Assembly: GCA_921293015.1 (NCBI GenBank)
Contig: OV121087.1
Location: 36,315,235-36,379,234 of the forward strand
Origin: Phorcus lineatus
Lineage: Eukaryota > Mollusca > Gastropoda > Trochida > Trochidae
Direction: 5' to 3'
DNA length: 64,000 nt
Shown here: positions 26,601 to 38,600 of the stretch, in pieces
Position numbering within the stretch: position 1 is the first letter of the stretch
Layout of the letters: each line of letters begins with the position of its first letter
Notes under the pieces: model-generated
Told to the model about the DNA's origin: nothing
The model's database searches: none
Seen by the model: the letters and a program-made list of their open reading frames with translations, nothing else
Program-made: the position numbers and the translations under genes

Positions 26601-29600
26601 GAGGGGGATACTCAAGAAGATTGAAGAAAGAAGAAAGAAGCAGAAGTGTGGATGAGCGTTACTCTCCTTATAAAGTTTATTCTTCACATCAATAAGGTGA
26701 ATGAGTAATATAAAATACTGATTGTCAATAAAATAATCTTTTTTTTAAGTCGTAAAAGAGACAGAGAAAGTCAATGTGAGCTGTCACTGGACGTTCGATA
26801 CGAGCCGCATCACGAATCTACCCCGATCTTTCGCAATTTGTATTCTTAGAATCGGGTGGCAAAACTTCATACTTTTTACATCATCGTAAAGGGAAAAGAA
26901 CTGGCTTTGATTCATTTTGAAATGTGTATGTGCGCAACACATAATAAAGAAGCGGCAAATAATGCGAAAAATGTCGCAATTATAAATTTTTTTCCCCAAA
27001 TGTCTGAGGGTACCCCTCTTTAACGGTTCATTTCTCCCGAACTATTTGGCACTTTTTAATTTTTTTTCCACCTTTCTCACGCGGAAAGAATGATCTTTAA
27101 TTCCGTGTATAATATGCATGTGCGCAATTAATAAAAATGGTGTGGCGAGTGCAGCGACAAATGTCGCAAATAAAACGATTGTCAAAATCTATTTTCAAGT
27201 AGTTGAGGGTGTCGCTCTTTAGCGGTTCTTATCTCCCGAACTATTTTATACTTTTTTATATTTTTTTCACCTATTTCAAGGGAATAGAATTGTCTTTAAT
27301 TCCATGTATAATATGCATATGCGCAGTCCATAATAACGATGCGGTCAATGATGCGACTGGTGTCGCAAATAGAACGCTTATCAAAATTTGTTTTCAAGTA
27401 GTTGAGGGTATCACTCTTTCGTTTTTCATATCTTTTGAACCAGTTGGCACCTTTTCATTATTTTTTCACAGTCGTAAGGACGAAAGATTTATCTTTATTT
27501 CCATGTATAATTTGTACATGCGCAGCAAGAAATAACGATGCGGCGTGCGTATAGAATGATTGATTTTATTATCTCGGAATGTTCGCCCGCGTGTGACTGC
27601 ACGCGCCGAGAGGATCGGTACAGCAGGAAGCAACGCTGTTGCTTAGAACACTGGCACTCGCATGCTGGTGCCTCGGGGGTGCCCCGGGGGTATAACGGTA
27701 CTAATTAGCGTACCGATGCCAGACTGCCCAAGGGAGAATTAGTTCTGGCTAAAAATCCCGTTATGTCGGAGCATCCTCGGGGTACCCCCAACCATCTTTC
27801 GCGGCGTATATCTTTTGAACAGGGTGACATTTTCTAACAATCTTTTATCATCATAAAGAAGAATAAATTGTCTACAATTCCATATATAATACATGTATGC
27901 GCGCTAAGTATTAGGGATTTTATTCAGCCGGATATAAAGACAATCTTTAGATAATTGTAGAAATCTAACTAGAGGTCGCATTGTAAAAAAATATATATCA
28001 TCGTAAAGAGGAATAATGTATCTTCAATTCCATATAAAAAAATTAATTGTGCGATTATATTTAAGGATTTTGCGTAACTCTAAATAAAGACAATCTTCAT
28101 ATTGCAATAGAAACCGTTCTAGGTAAGATAAAAATTTCATTCAAAGTTTCGGATAAAGATCGTTCATTTGTGTACGGGATTGGCGGGCTACTTTTGTATC
28201 GAACGGTCAGTTTCACCCGTAATCCGCCATGGGAATACACCATTTATCGAAAAAACAGCCGCGACTCGCGGTGCGAAATAATTCAGCCACAGGGGCTAAT
28301 TGCGTTATTAGCGTAGCGAGGCGAGTGCTGGAAAATTCAGCCACGGGGGCAAAACTGGTCAAAATAATATTCAGCAACTTGAGGGTTAAGTTTTGAAAAA
28401 ATTGGACTATTAAAACTATTGCACAAAGAAATCGTTGCACTAACTTAAAGTGTATCAAATTTTAGCATATTGGTCAAAGTCTAAAGTATTTCTTACTGTT
28501 TTACATAATCGCACTGTTTAAAATCTAAAAAAATATACTGTAAACATGTAAATATTTCCTAAATAATTTTAAAACTCTAACATTGTTCAACAATGATTGC
28601 TACCAACATACAAAAAGTTTCGTTCACAAATTTTTTTTCAAACTTTTCTATAAGAACAAAGATAATGATTTTATAAAAAAATAAGTAACTTACTCTTTTT
28701 CTGACACCTCCAGCGCAAGCACTTCCATCCCCATCTGTTCTGTTCGCGCTTGGTACATACTTGTATTCAAACTTGTCCTGTTTCAAGAAAAAATTGTCTT
28801 AAGTGGTTCCAATATCATAAACCAAAACATGATTTTTTCCCCCAAAACTCTAAGGAAACCAATATTTACTTGATAACAACTTTGAGTAAATACACAAACA
28901 TATAGAAATTGTTTACTACTTTCTTACGTATGCCACTTCTTAATTGTGTCGAGAGGTTCTACCTGTAACCCCACTGGAGGTGGAGAGCGACTATAGACAA
29001 AACATATTAGATAACATAACTGCTGAATTGATATATAACCTACTGAGTGGCCGGCTTTACAGAATTCTCAACTACTTGACCAAAGGAATAATCCAAAATT
29101 AGTCATGAGCTGAAAAGTCTATCCAAAAACCAGGTATTTAACAGCTTCAAACTATTAAAAAATTCCCTTTGACGGGAATCATATTTGCATGACAAAAATC
29201 AATCATGCAAATCAGCAAGGTCGATGAACCATATCCTAAGAACAATACTTCAATCAATTTATAAGTTACAACATAAATACAGATTATCAAATATCAAGTA
29301 CAAAGCTACAAATAATTTCTACCTCTCAAAACGCTCCAGTTACAAGCCGACACTGAATATCGAACACCACAAAAAGATTTAACAAGGATGTTTGAACAAT
29401 CAAACATGACTTAATACTTCCTGTTTCAAATCTTTACCTGCATATTCAGCTTCAACTAGGAAGAAAATAAATTTAAACGCACTTCAAAAAAGAGTTTAAC
29501 AAGTAAATTCCAAATGGGCTCCCATTAAAATCATGTACAAATTCTCAGCTGTTTATAAGGGAAAAATATTGTTCACTTTTATCACTCAATTGAGTCACAA

Positions 29601-32600
29601 GGTACCACAAGGAAGTTATGTTACAAAGGAAATGAAAACAGGAAATTTCTTTCAAGTAGTCCTTTATCCTTAATGATTACAAAATAACCTATCAGATAAA
29701 GAAGAATTATTGTAAAGGTTTATAATAATTGAAAATGTATCATGTCAGGATCAAGTGAGGTCACACAGGTAGGTTAAAATAAAACATCTAGGTGTTTTTA
29801 AGAGTTGTAGTTATTTAGAATCTTAGCCTTCTTTAAAGCCATATTCCTAAACAAGGATTGAGAAAGGTAGGGACCAGAGGATATTTTGCAAATTGGATGA
29901 AAAATATGGCCCATTAAAATTAAATTTACCATAGCAAGTTTGCTATAAAGGAGAATGGCGCATTTTAAATTCTAAAAATGACTAAAAGCTCTTAAAATTT
30001 CCCGTCTACACAGATGTCTTTCCAAATACCTGCCTTAATTTGTGAGCTGATATCAACACTACTGAGATGGATAATTCTATACCTGTCGTAATGATACCTC
30101 ATTATCTTTCTCAGTGGCTTAACTGTAAGACAAAAAATTAAGGGAGGGCTGTCCTAGATTTCTCAAAATCTGCATCGGGTTTGTACAATGTAATTCTGAT
30201 CTGTCATTCATGTCTTCATGGCATAATTTGAACGTTCATTAAATGTTAGATTCCTTTGGAGGAAAAGACATGTATGGGAGGTGGGCAGGATGGATTTATT
30301 GTATTGGAAATGGGGTTGGGGTAGAGTTAGGGGATTTGACAGTAGGCTCTAATATTTCACATCTAAAGATTTCATCCTGGTAACTGCAGAACTAATATTT
30401 CAAGCAAAGTCGAACAAACCTGTAGAGGTTTCAGATTCTTTGATGAGGACCCTCCTTGGGGTACTTATTGCATAAAAATCTGTATTTTTTGCTATATGAC
30501 AGGTTGTGACTATTTTTTAAATAAAAAATATACAAAAAAACACTAAAAACGTGTTTTTGTACATTTCACCACCCTAACAGGGCCCCCTACCCTGGCGATA
30601 ACCGTTCCGCCAGGGCCGGTAACTCTATTAGCAAACCACTTATCAATCCAGCATAGCCAGACAGAATAAGGGGAGGTGGGTGGCCGTACCCCAAGGAGGA
30701 TCCTCTTCAAAGAATCTGAAACCTCTACAGGTTTGTTCGATTCTTTTTCAGAAGGGATCCTCCTTGGGGTACTTATTGCATAAAACAGACTCCCAAAGAA
30801 GAGTCCTTGGGAGTGGAATTCTGTCTTGACTAAGAGCTAAATAAGTTCTAAAACTCATGTACTCACCAGAGACGTGTTCGCCATACCAACAGGACCGGCG
30901 CCTCGCTCACCCCTGGGGTACTTATGTCAGGGCTAAAAAACCCTTGTTTTAAGCCAAACTACCCTCCCCCCTCCCTTTTTTTTGCAAAGGAATATAGGAA
31001 GGTCTTAGGCAAAATTAATCATTATCCCACACAGAGAGGTCACCCCACCGGTTGACTTCAGCTAGGGTCAGATATAACAGTGAGTTAGTGGGTTAGTGTG
31101 TTATCCCGCTAAACTTTAACAAAAAATCAGTGACACCTCGACAAAAAGCTCAATCAGCTAGAGGGTACCTGACTCTGTCCACTGGAGAGAACCGACTGAC
31201 CAAACCGAGCGCGCTCGCTAGAGTGCTTGTCCAGTTGGTAGTGCCTGATGAACGTGCTCGGCCGGCTCCAAATAGCGGCGGAGCAGATCTCTTCAATGGG
31301 CAGAGCCGCAGCATAAGCCTTAGAGGTTGCTACCGCCCTAACCGAATGAGCTTTCAAACCTTCTGGGGGCTGCAGCCCCTTATGAACATAGCTCAAATAA
31401 ATCGCGGATACTATCCATCGAGATATGGTCTGTTTAGATGCTGGAAGGCCGGCCTTATTGCCGGCGTAACAGCAAAACAATTGCTTATCCTTATCTCTTT
31501 AGTACGTTTGACGTACATTTTGAGGGTGCGACGCACATAAAGGATGTGGGGTTGCGTCGACCTCGCCCCTGACGTCGCCGACTGCGAAAGCGCAGGCAGC
31601 TCGATCGGAGCTGAGACATGGAAAGAATGATCGACCTTTGGTCGGTATGAGTCCGGCAGTCTGATGCTGACTCTGTCCTTATGAAAGACAGTCAGCTCGG
31701 GATCGGCCGACATCGCATGGATATCGCCTACCCGCCTGCCAGACGTGACCGCAACCAAAAAGGCCGTCTTCCATGTCAAAAGTTGCATCGACAAAGTTTT
31801 CAGGTCCCGAAACGCCGGGCCGGACAACCAGTCTAGAACATACTTAAGTTCCCATGAAGGGCTGATCCTCCGCAAAGGCGGACGGATCCTGTCCACACCT
31901 GCTAAGAAACGCTGAACCAATGGATGACTACCCAACAGGGCTCCATCCACAGGCACGTTAAGGCCGAAATGGCCGTAGAGTAACCCCTCACCGTAGATGC
32001 GGCCAAGCCGTCATCCAATCGGGACTGAAGGAACTCAAGGACTGGTACTAGACCCGCAGAAAAGGGATCGAGTAACCCCCTATTTCCACACCAGTGCGCA
32101 TAACAGGCCCATCTATCCTCGTACTGAGTGTTCGTGGAATCCCTCCGCGAAGCCAGTATTGTGTCTGCAACTCGTGCAGGAATACCGCTCTCCTGGAGGC
32201 GACTCCTGACAGAGGCCAAACCACCCACTGAATTCTGGGATTCGGGTGTGGTGCTCCCTCCTGCATGAGAAGGTCCGGCCTCCCTGACAATAGTACAGGA
32301 GGTCGAACGAGAAATCTGAGCAGTAACGGAAACCAACTCTGCGCCCTCCACAGAGGTGCCATCAGCACCAAAAGGACGGGCTGTTGGCTGGCTACCTGCG
32401 AAAGAACCCTGGGTATCAAAGGTATCGGTGGGAACGCCCACAGCACCCTTCCCCCCCAGTCTATCGCGAAGGCATCGTGAGCCAGAGCTGCTAGATCTGG
32501 AATCCTGGAGCAATACACAGGCGTCTGTTTGTTCACTGACGACCCAAACAGATCCACCTGGAACGACCCGTACAACTGGGAGATAGTATCGAATATCCCC

Positions 32601-35600
32601 CGGTGGAGCATCCACTCGTGTGGAGCCAGCATGCGACGTGACAATGCATCGGCTCGGATATTGTCCACGCCCGGGAGATACACCGGTATCATCTGAATGC
32701 TGTACCGGTCGCACCAGAGTAGGAACTGCCACGCCTCCTCTAGGAGTGTAGACGACACTGTTCCTCCCTGCTTCAGGATGTACGACATGGCGGTCTGGTT
32801 GTCCATTTCTAGACGCACTACCTGACTCCGAAGGTACGGCAGGAATCGGCTGAAGACATTCCTGACCGCCCGCAGTTCCAGCACATTTATGTGCCATCGG
32901 GATTCGTCCAGAGACCACAGGCCGGAGGCTGAGTGGTCTCCCAGGACTCCCCCCCAGCCCGAGAGGGAAGCGTCTGTCTGCACCGTGGCTGTCACACGAG
33001 GCTTTGCCAAGGGAAGACCTCTGGCCAAGTTGTCCTCGGACTGCCACCATTCCAGATGAGTGGGAAGCCACTCTGGAATAGTCACCGGCTTCTCTAGGCT
33101 CTCGGCATGCGACCACAGCCCCGCTAGGGCCTGCTGTATCGGTCGCATCCTCAACCGAGCCCTCCAGACCACATCGACTGTAGCTGCCATGTGCCCCAGC
33201 AACCTTAGCCACATACGTGCCGGGTGCGTTGGGGTTTGGAGAAAAAACGTCGTGGTCTGGTAAACTTTGACCACACGGCTTGGAGCCAGGGAAACCACCC
33301 CTGCTCCCGTGTCGAACCTGGCCCCAAAGAATACCAGATCCTGCACCGCTGTGAGGTCTGATTTCTTGAGGTTGATTATCCCCCCCAGCCTTTCCAAAAT
33401 ATCTCGAATGGCCTGGGTGGCTTCCTGATTCTCCTGACAACTCAAGGCCCTGATCAACCAGTCGTCCAGGTACGGGTGACAGACCCTGCCCTGTGACCTG
33501 GCGACCTGTGCCGGAATCAGCATCAGTTTGGTGAACACCCTTGGCGCCGTAGCGATGCCGAAGGGGAGCACACGAAACTGGTAACAAACCCCGTTGAAAG
33601 CAAACCTGAGGTATTGCTTGAACTGGGGGTGCATGGGTACGTGGAGATACGCATCTTTGAGGTCGATTGACGAAAGCCAATCCCCCACCTCTACCGATGC
33701 TATCACAGATCTCAGAGTTTCCATCTTGAACGATGGTACCTCCAACATCTTGTTGAGATACTTCAAGTTCAGTATGGGCCGGAAGCCACTGGGTTACTGG
33801 GCGTAGACTTTGGCAGGCGGTCCAGTGTGGAGGTCAGCCAGGGGGGAGGACTTCCGCTTCCCAGCGGTGCCAAGGCCGCCTTTGACGCCCTTGACCCGTG
33901 CAAGCTGGTCTGCAGTGTCCTTAATGACTGTCGCAGCCCCCGGGAACAAGGTAGAACCGAGCTCATACGGGAGTGCGAGCAGTACATTCTGCCCCATCAC
34001 TGCGCACATCACCTGACTGGCCGCACTCCTGATGGAGTCTCCAGCCAGGTGACTACTAACCTCCGTCAATTGCCTCTGGAGCATAGCTGGAATGCTACGC
34101 TCCCTCCCTTCCTCATGTGACTTTGCCTGGAGCGAAGCCAGGTAAGCCCCATGAACAGCCACTCGCAACTGCTGGCAGCCGTTCCTATAGCTCTCCTCAA
34201 AAGAGCGGAACAGCTGCTTAAGCAGCGACTCGTTAGCCTTGAAGGGTGGCACGCGCCTGCCCCGGGCCCCCAAGGAGTCCGGGTCAAACAACCCCACCTC
34301 TCCCAACGGGTACCTCTGGTTGAGCCCCGGCAAGTCGAAGCGAGCACGGGTACCCGAAAGGAGAGGGGAGATGAAATCGGCCGCTACTGAATCCAGAATG
34401 CGGAGACGCACCTGAGGGGCCTTCCGCTGAGCGAAAGCTCCCCCCGGTAATCGAAACCCCGATCCATCTGCCTCCTTCTCAGGAACGACTACCTGAGGAA
34501 AGGCCTCTGCGAATTTCTCGCGGACCTCTTTCAGGGCCATGGAAATCGGTAGGTCCGACGGGTCAGCATTCCCATCCCCCTCGACCTCCATCTCCCCCTC
34601 CGACCTCTCCCCCGATACCTCGGAGCCCTAGGCCAACTGACCTAGACCCTGGACGATGCCCGGGTTATTGCCAGTGCCGGCGTCGGTATTGGTACCAGAG
34701 GTGCCAGCCGACGGGGCATCGGGGCCTGACCGGGTCGTCGAATCATGGAGCTCCTTACGGAGCTCCCACATCAACTCCCCCATCAGACCCTTCATCTGCC
34801 CCTTTATGATAGCATTAATATTGTCTAAGGATGGTGTGAGTGGATTGACCCTAGCCGAAGACAACCGGGCCCCCGAATCCGAGTCGGAAACACCAGAGGA
34901 GTCCGACGGAACCCGGGGAGACACCGGAGCCTTAACACTCTTACCCTTGACCTTTTGCTTAGAGGGGGGGTGCATGAGCGAATATCCCCGCCCGACTCCA
35001 ACACTCTCTTGAGGAAGGCAGCATCGAGGGATCGTCGACGTCGAGTACGGTTAGAAAACCCCGAACAAGTACTGCACTCCGAGTCGTCGTGTCCCTCTTC
35101 CACCAGGCAGGTAATGCAAAGTTCATGGGCGTCCGCCTGGGGGATGTTACTCCCGCAATTAAAACACCGCTTGAATGACTGCAAGAATCATACAAGGTAT
35201 TTTAAAGCCAGTAGACTAATATGTACCTATGTGTATACATATGTGTGCGCCTACACTAAGTAAGAAGCCGCGACATTTTATAAATAAAATGCTAAAGGCA
35301 TCTTAAAAGCAAGCCCATACAACATTCCTGCAATAAAAAGAGCATGAAAAACAATGGCTTGCCCGTCAGACAACGAAAGTTTTGGCCAAGTTTTTCCAAC
35401 AAGACACAAACGATCGTCCCAACGTAATAAGATGCATTATTAAAAATAACATCAAGTGCCAAACAACATGCGAATTCCATACAAAAGATTGGACATTTCC
35501 CTCTAGTCGGGAAAAAATCTTCCGAGAATTCGCCATGTTTGTCCATTTTCCAACCCGTACCGCGAGCACATGGTCACGCCAGGTTTGAAAAACACCTAAG

Positions 35601-38600
35601 TCACAACGCGAGAATGCGAAAATGAGAACCTATTCTATTGTTTCTAAATAGAATAAACGTTACCACACATACAGTCTCTTTGTCCATGTTTTCTTTCGGA
35701 TACGTTAGAAAAACCAGCAAAACTCTCAAAACACGTCTTCACTTCGTGATGACAGATTGATAAGTGGTTTGCTAATAGAGTTACCGGCCCTGGCGGAACG
35801 GTTATCGCCAGGGTAGGGGCCCTGTTAGGGTGGTGAAATGTACAAAAACACGTTTTTAGTGGTTTTTTGTATATTTTTTATTTAAAAAATAGTCACAACC
35901 TGTCATATAGCAAAAAATACAGATTTTTATGCAATAAGTACCCCAAGGAGGATCCCTTCTGAAAAAGAATCTCATGAGTGGTTGAAATAAAAAACTTAAA
36001 AAGAGGTCAACTCAGAATTCTTAAAAAGGGTTTACAAAACTGAACCAATAAATGAATTATCTACTGTAGAATTTCAACTATAAGGAATTCTCAATTGAAA
36101 AGGATCTGCCTAAATCAGTCTTCAACCGACCAGGAATTTCTTTTACGGTTACATTTCTTTATGGTTACCAAAGGACAATGTAAAAGAATTGGAGCTTAGG
36201 TTAACCTTAGTAAGGTTGCCTTATGAAAGGAGGCCAAGGTAAAAACAAAAATAGAGCCATGGGCTCTGTAGCTCATCAGACTTTTGATGGAAATAGGTGT
36301 TTGGGTTTAGACCATGAGGTCATGGGCAGTGTAGGAAAGATAGCCTGTCCCAACGTCCGAGTTATTCACAAATAAAAAAGGCCCATTGCCCATTTGGGGG
36401 TCAAGGGGTCACCGAACCTACAATTCAGAATCCCCATTGTCCAAGGAATCTACACACAACTATTAAGCTATCAAGACCTGTTGGATCTGGAGAAGAAGAT
36501 GAAAGTAGGATTTTAAGGTTTTGACCCCTGTGACCCCGTTTGGGGTCAAGTGGTCACCAAACCTACAATTTAGAATCCCAAATGTCGAAGGAGTCTTCAC
36601 ACAATTGTTCAGCTCTCTAGACCTATTGGAACTAGGGAAAAAGATGAAATTAGGTTTTTTAGGTTTTGACCCCTGTGACCCCATTTGGAGTCATGGGGTC
36701 ACCAAACCTACAATTTAGAATCCCCATTGGCCAAGGAGTCTACACACACCTTTTCAGCTCTCTAGACCTTTTGGAACTAGGAAAAAAGATGAAATTAGGT
36801 TTTTTAGGTTTTGACCCCTGTGACCCCATTTGTGGTCATAGGGTCACCAAACCTACAATTTAGAATCCCCGTTGGCCAAGGAGTCTACACACACCTTTTC
36901 AGCTCTCTAGACCTTTTGGAACTGGAGAAGAAGATGAAAATAGGTTTTTCAGGTTTTGACCCCTGTGACCCCATTTAGAGTCATGGGGTCACCAAACCTA
37001 CAATTTAGAATCTCCAGTGCCCAAGGAGTCTACACACAACTATTCAGCTCTCTGGACCTTTTGGAACTGGAGAAGAAGATGAAAATAGGTTTTCCATGTT
37101 TTGATTTAGAATCCCCATTTGCCAAGGAGTATGCACATAAATTTTCAGCTCTCTAGAGTCATTGGTTCTGGAGAAGAAGTCGAAAAAGTGAAAAGTTTAC
37201 GGATGGACGGACGGACGGATGGACGGACGCCGGACGCCTTGCCATGCCATAAGCCCATCGGGTCTTTCAGACCTGATGAGCTAAAAATGTATGTGAAATG
37301 TGAAAGAAGTAACAACATGGACAAGCTTAATCACTCCAAAACATTTGAACTAAATTAGCCATAGCTTTTTATGGATAGATTTATAATGATACAGACATTC
37401 CATGTTAATTTGAATACACAAATTATCAATAATTTTTTCAAAAGGGTGTCAAACCCCTTTTTGATCTACTACTGTATATGAGAGATGGAAAGGAATCTGA
37501 AATGTTTGAAGATAGAATCTTTTAATACTCACTGTTCCCCCCATGTGTTCCGGAAGTTGGTCCTTGTTGATGTAAGCCTGGATGTCCGACTTGGCCACAA
37601 ACTTGATTTTAGCGGCGGCCTCCGCACTTAGCCATGTCTTAATCACTTTCCATGCAGCTGTGATGAAATTTCAATTGTAAATGAGGTAAAAGGAAATGAA
37701 TCTCATTAAAAGAAGCAAAATTTCCATGGAACTATATTACTTTTCATTCTTTCACAATGACTTGAAAAATTAAAGTTTGTGAAAAAATTTGACATATTTA
37801 TAAAAAATCTCAAGTAAATAAATACTTATACGTACCATTCAAAATCCAGGGCATTTCATAAATAAGCATGTACGCTGAAACAGAAAGAGCTTATTCATGA
37901 TAATTATACATGATGTCTATCCATATAAATCCAATCCAATCTAATGGCTTACATCCGGTCAAAGCTTTAAGCTCCCTATACACCTGTGCCTGTTTGATCA
38001 AAAGCACATTGAATGTTGATTGGCCTTTAACTTTAAGAGACTGAAATCCTGTTGCTCAAAGCTCCAATTTCGGAACGCAGAATTTTGATTTGGTAACATT
38101 TATATGGTAGTTTTTAATTTACAATCGAAAACAAAAAATGTCATAATTTTAGTATATAAGAGATGGATGTGCAATTTTATATAGGCGATTTGTACTTAAC
38201 GCAGGTCATATGGTATTTTGGCTCTATTTAAGCCACATACAAAAGTAATGAAACATACTCTGTGTCACGTTAAGGGTTCATTGGAATGTATACTGAATAA
38301 TCCCATCATCATATTCAAGCATCATGCATATTGCTTAAAATTCTTAATTTGAATATATTAACAGCTAAACATGGTAACATTACTATTTTCAGTTTTAAAT
38401 TTAAAAAAAAAAATGATTGCTAATATACGTATTGAAATGAAAGTGATATTTAATGATCACATTTCTAGATGATCAAAAGGACATATGATTTATCTTATAT
38501 GTCAAAGAGTAATTTATAGAAACTTACATCATAGTGACCAGTCATGAATAACATAAAATGTTGTGATCTAATAACATTTATTAAACACAAAATATGCCAT

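Larger units (their letters stand above)
22841..28385 (+). mobile_element. piggyBac transposon, apparently complete, 5.5 kb
   Basis: The left end CCCTTAAGATGC and right end GCAACTTGAGGG are imperfect inverted repeats starting with the family's CCC. Exact TTAA duplications flank them (22837-22840 and 28386-28389). The element contains one full transposase on the plus strand and blocks of about 190-bp direct repeats on both sides. It lies in MOSPD2 intron 9, antisense to that gene. Intact ORF, clean duplications and higher CpG content than the flanks argue for a fairly recent insertion. Confidence 0.93.
30411..35971 (-). mobile_element. DIRS-type tyrosine-recombinase retrotransposon (fossil)
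   Basis: About 5.56 kb in MOSPD2 intron 8, same sense as the gene. Inverted terminal repeats lie at both ends (30411-30648 and 35755-35971). Near the left end an internal complementary region (30686-30785) repeats, in reverse, the outermost sequence of both ends, the hallmark of DIRS replication through a circle. Reading right to left it has a Gag-like region with a Cys-rich segment, reverse transcriptase-RNase H, then an overlapping tyrosine recombinase; overlap of frames is normal in DIRS. The terminal repeats differ at only a few positions, so the copy is young. It looks nearly whole with a small number of breaks, perhaps two to four. Confidence 0.92.
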
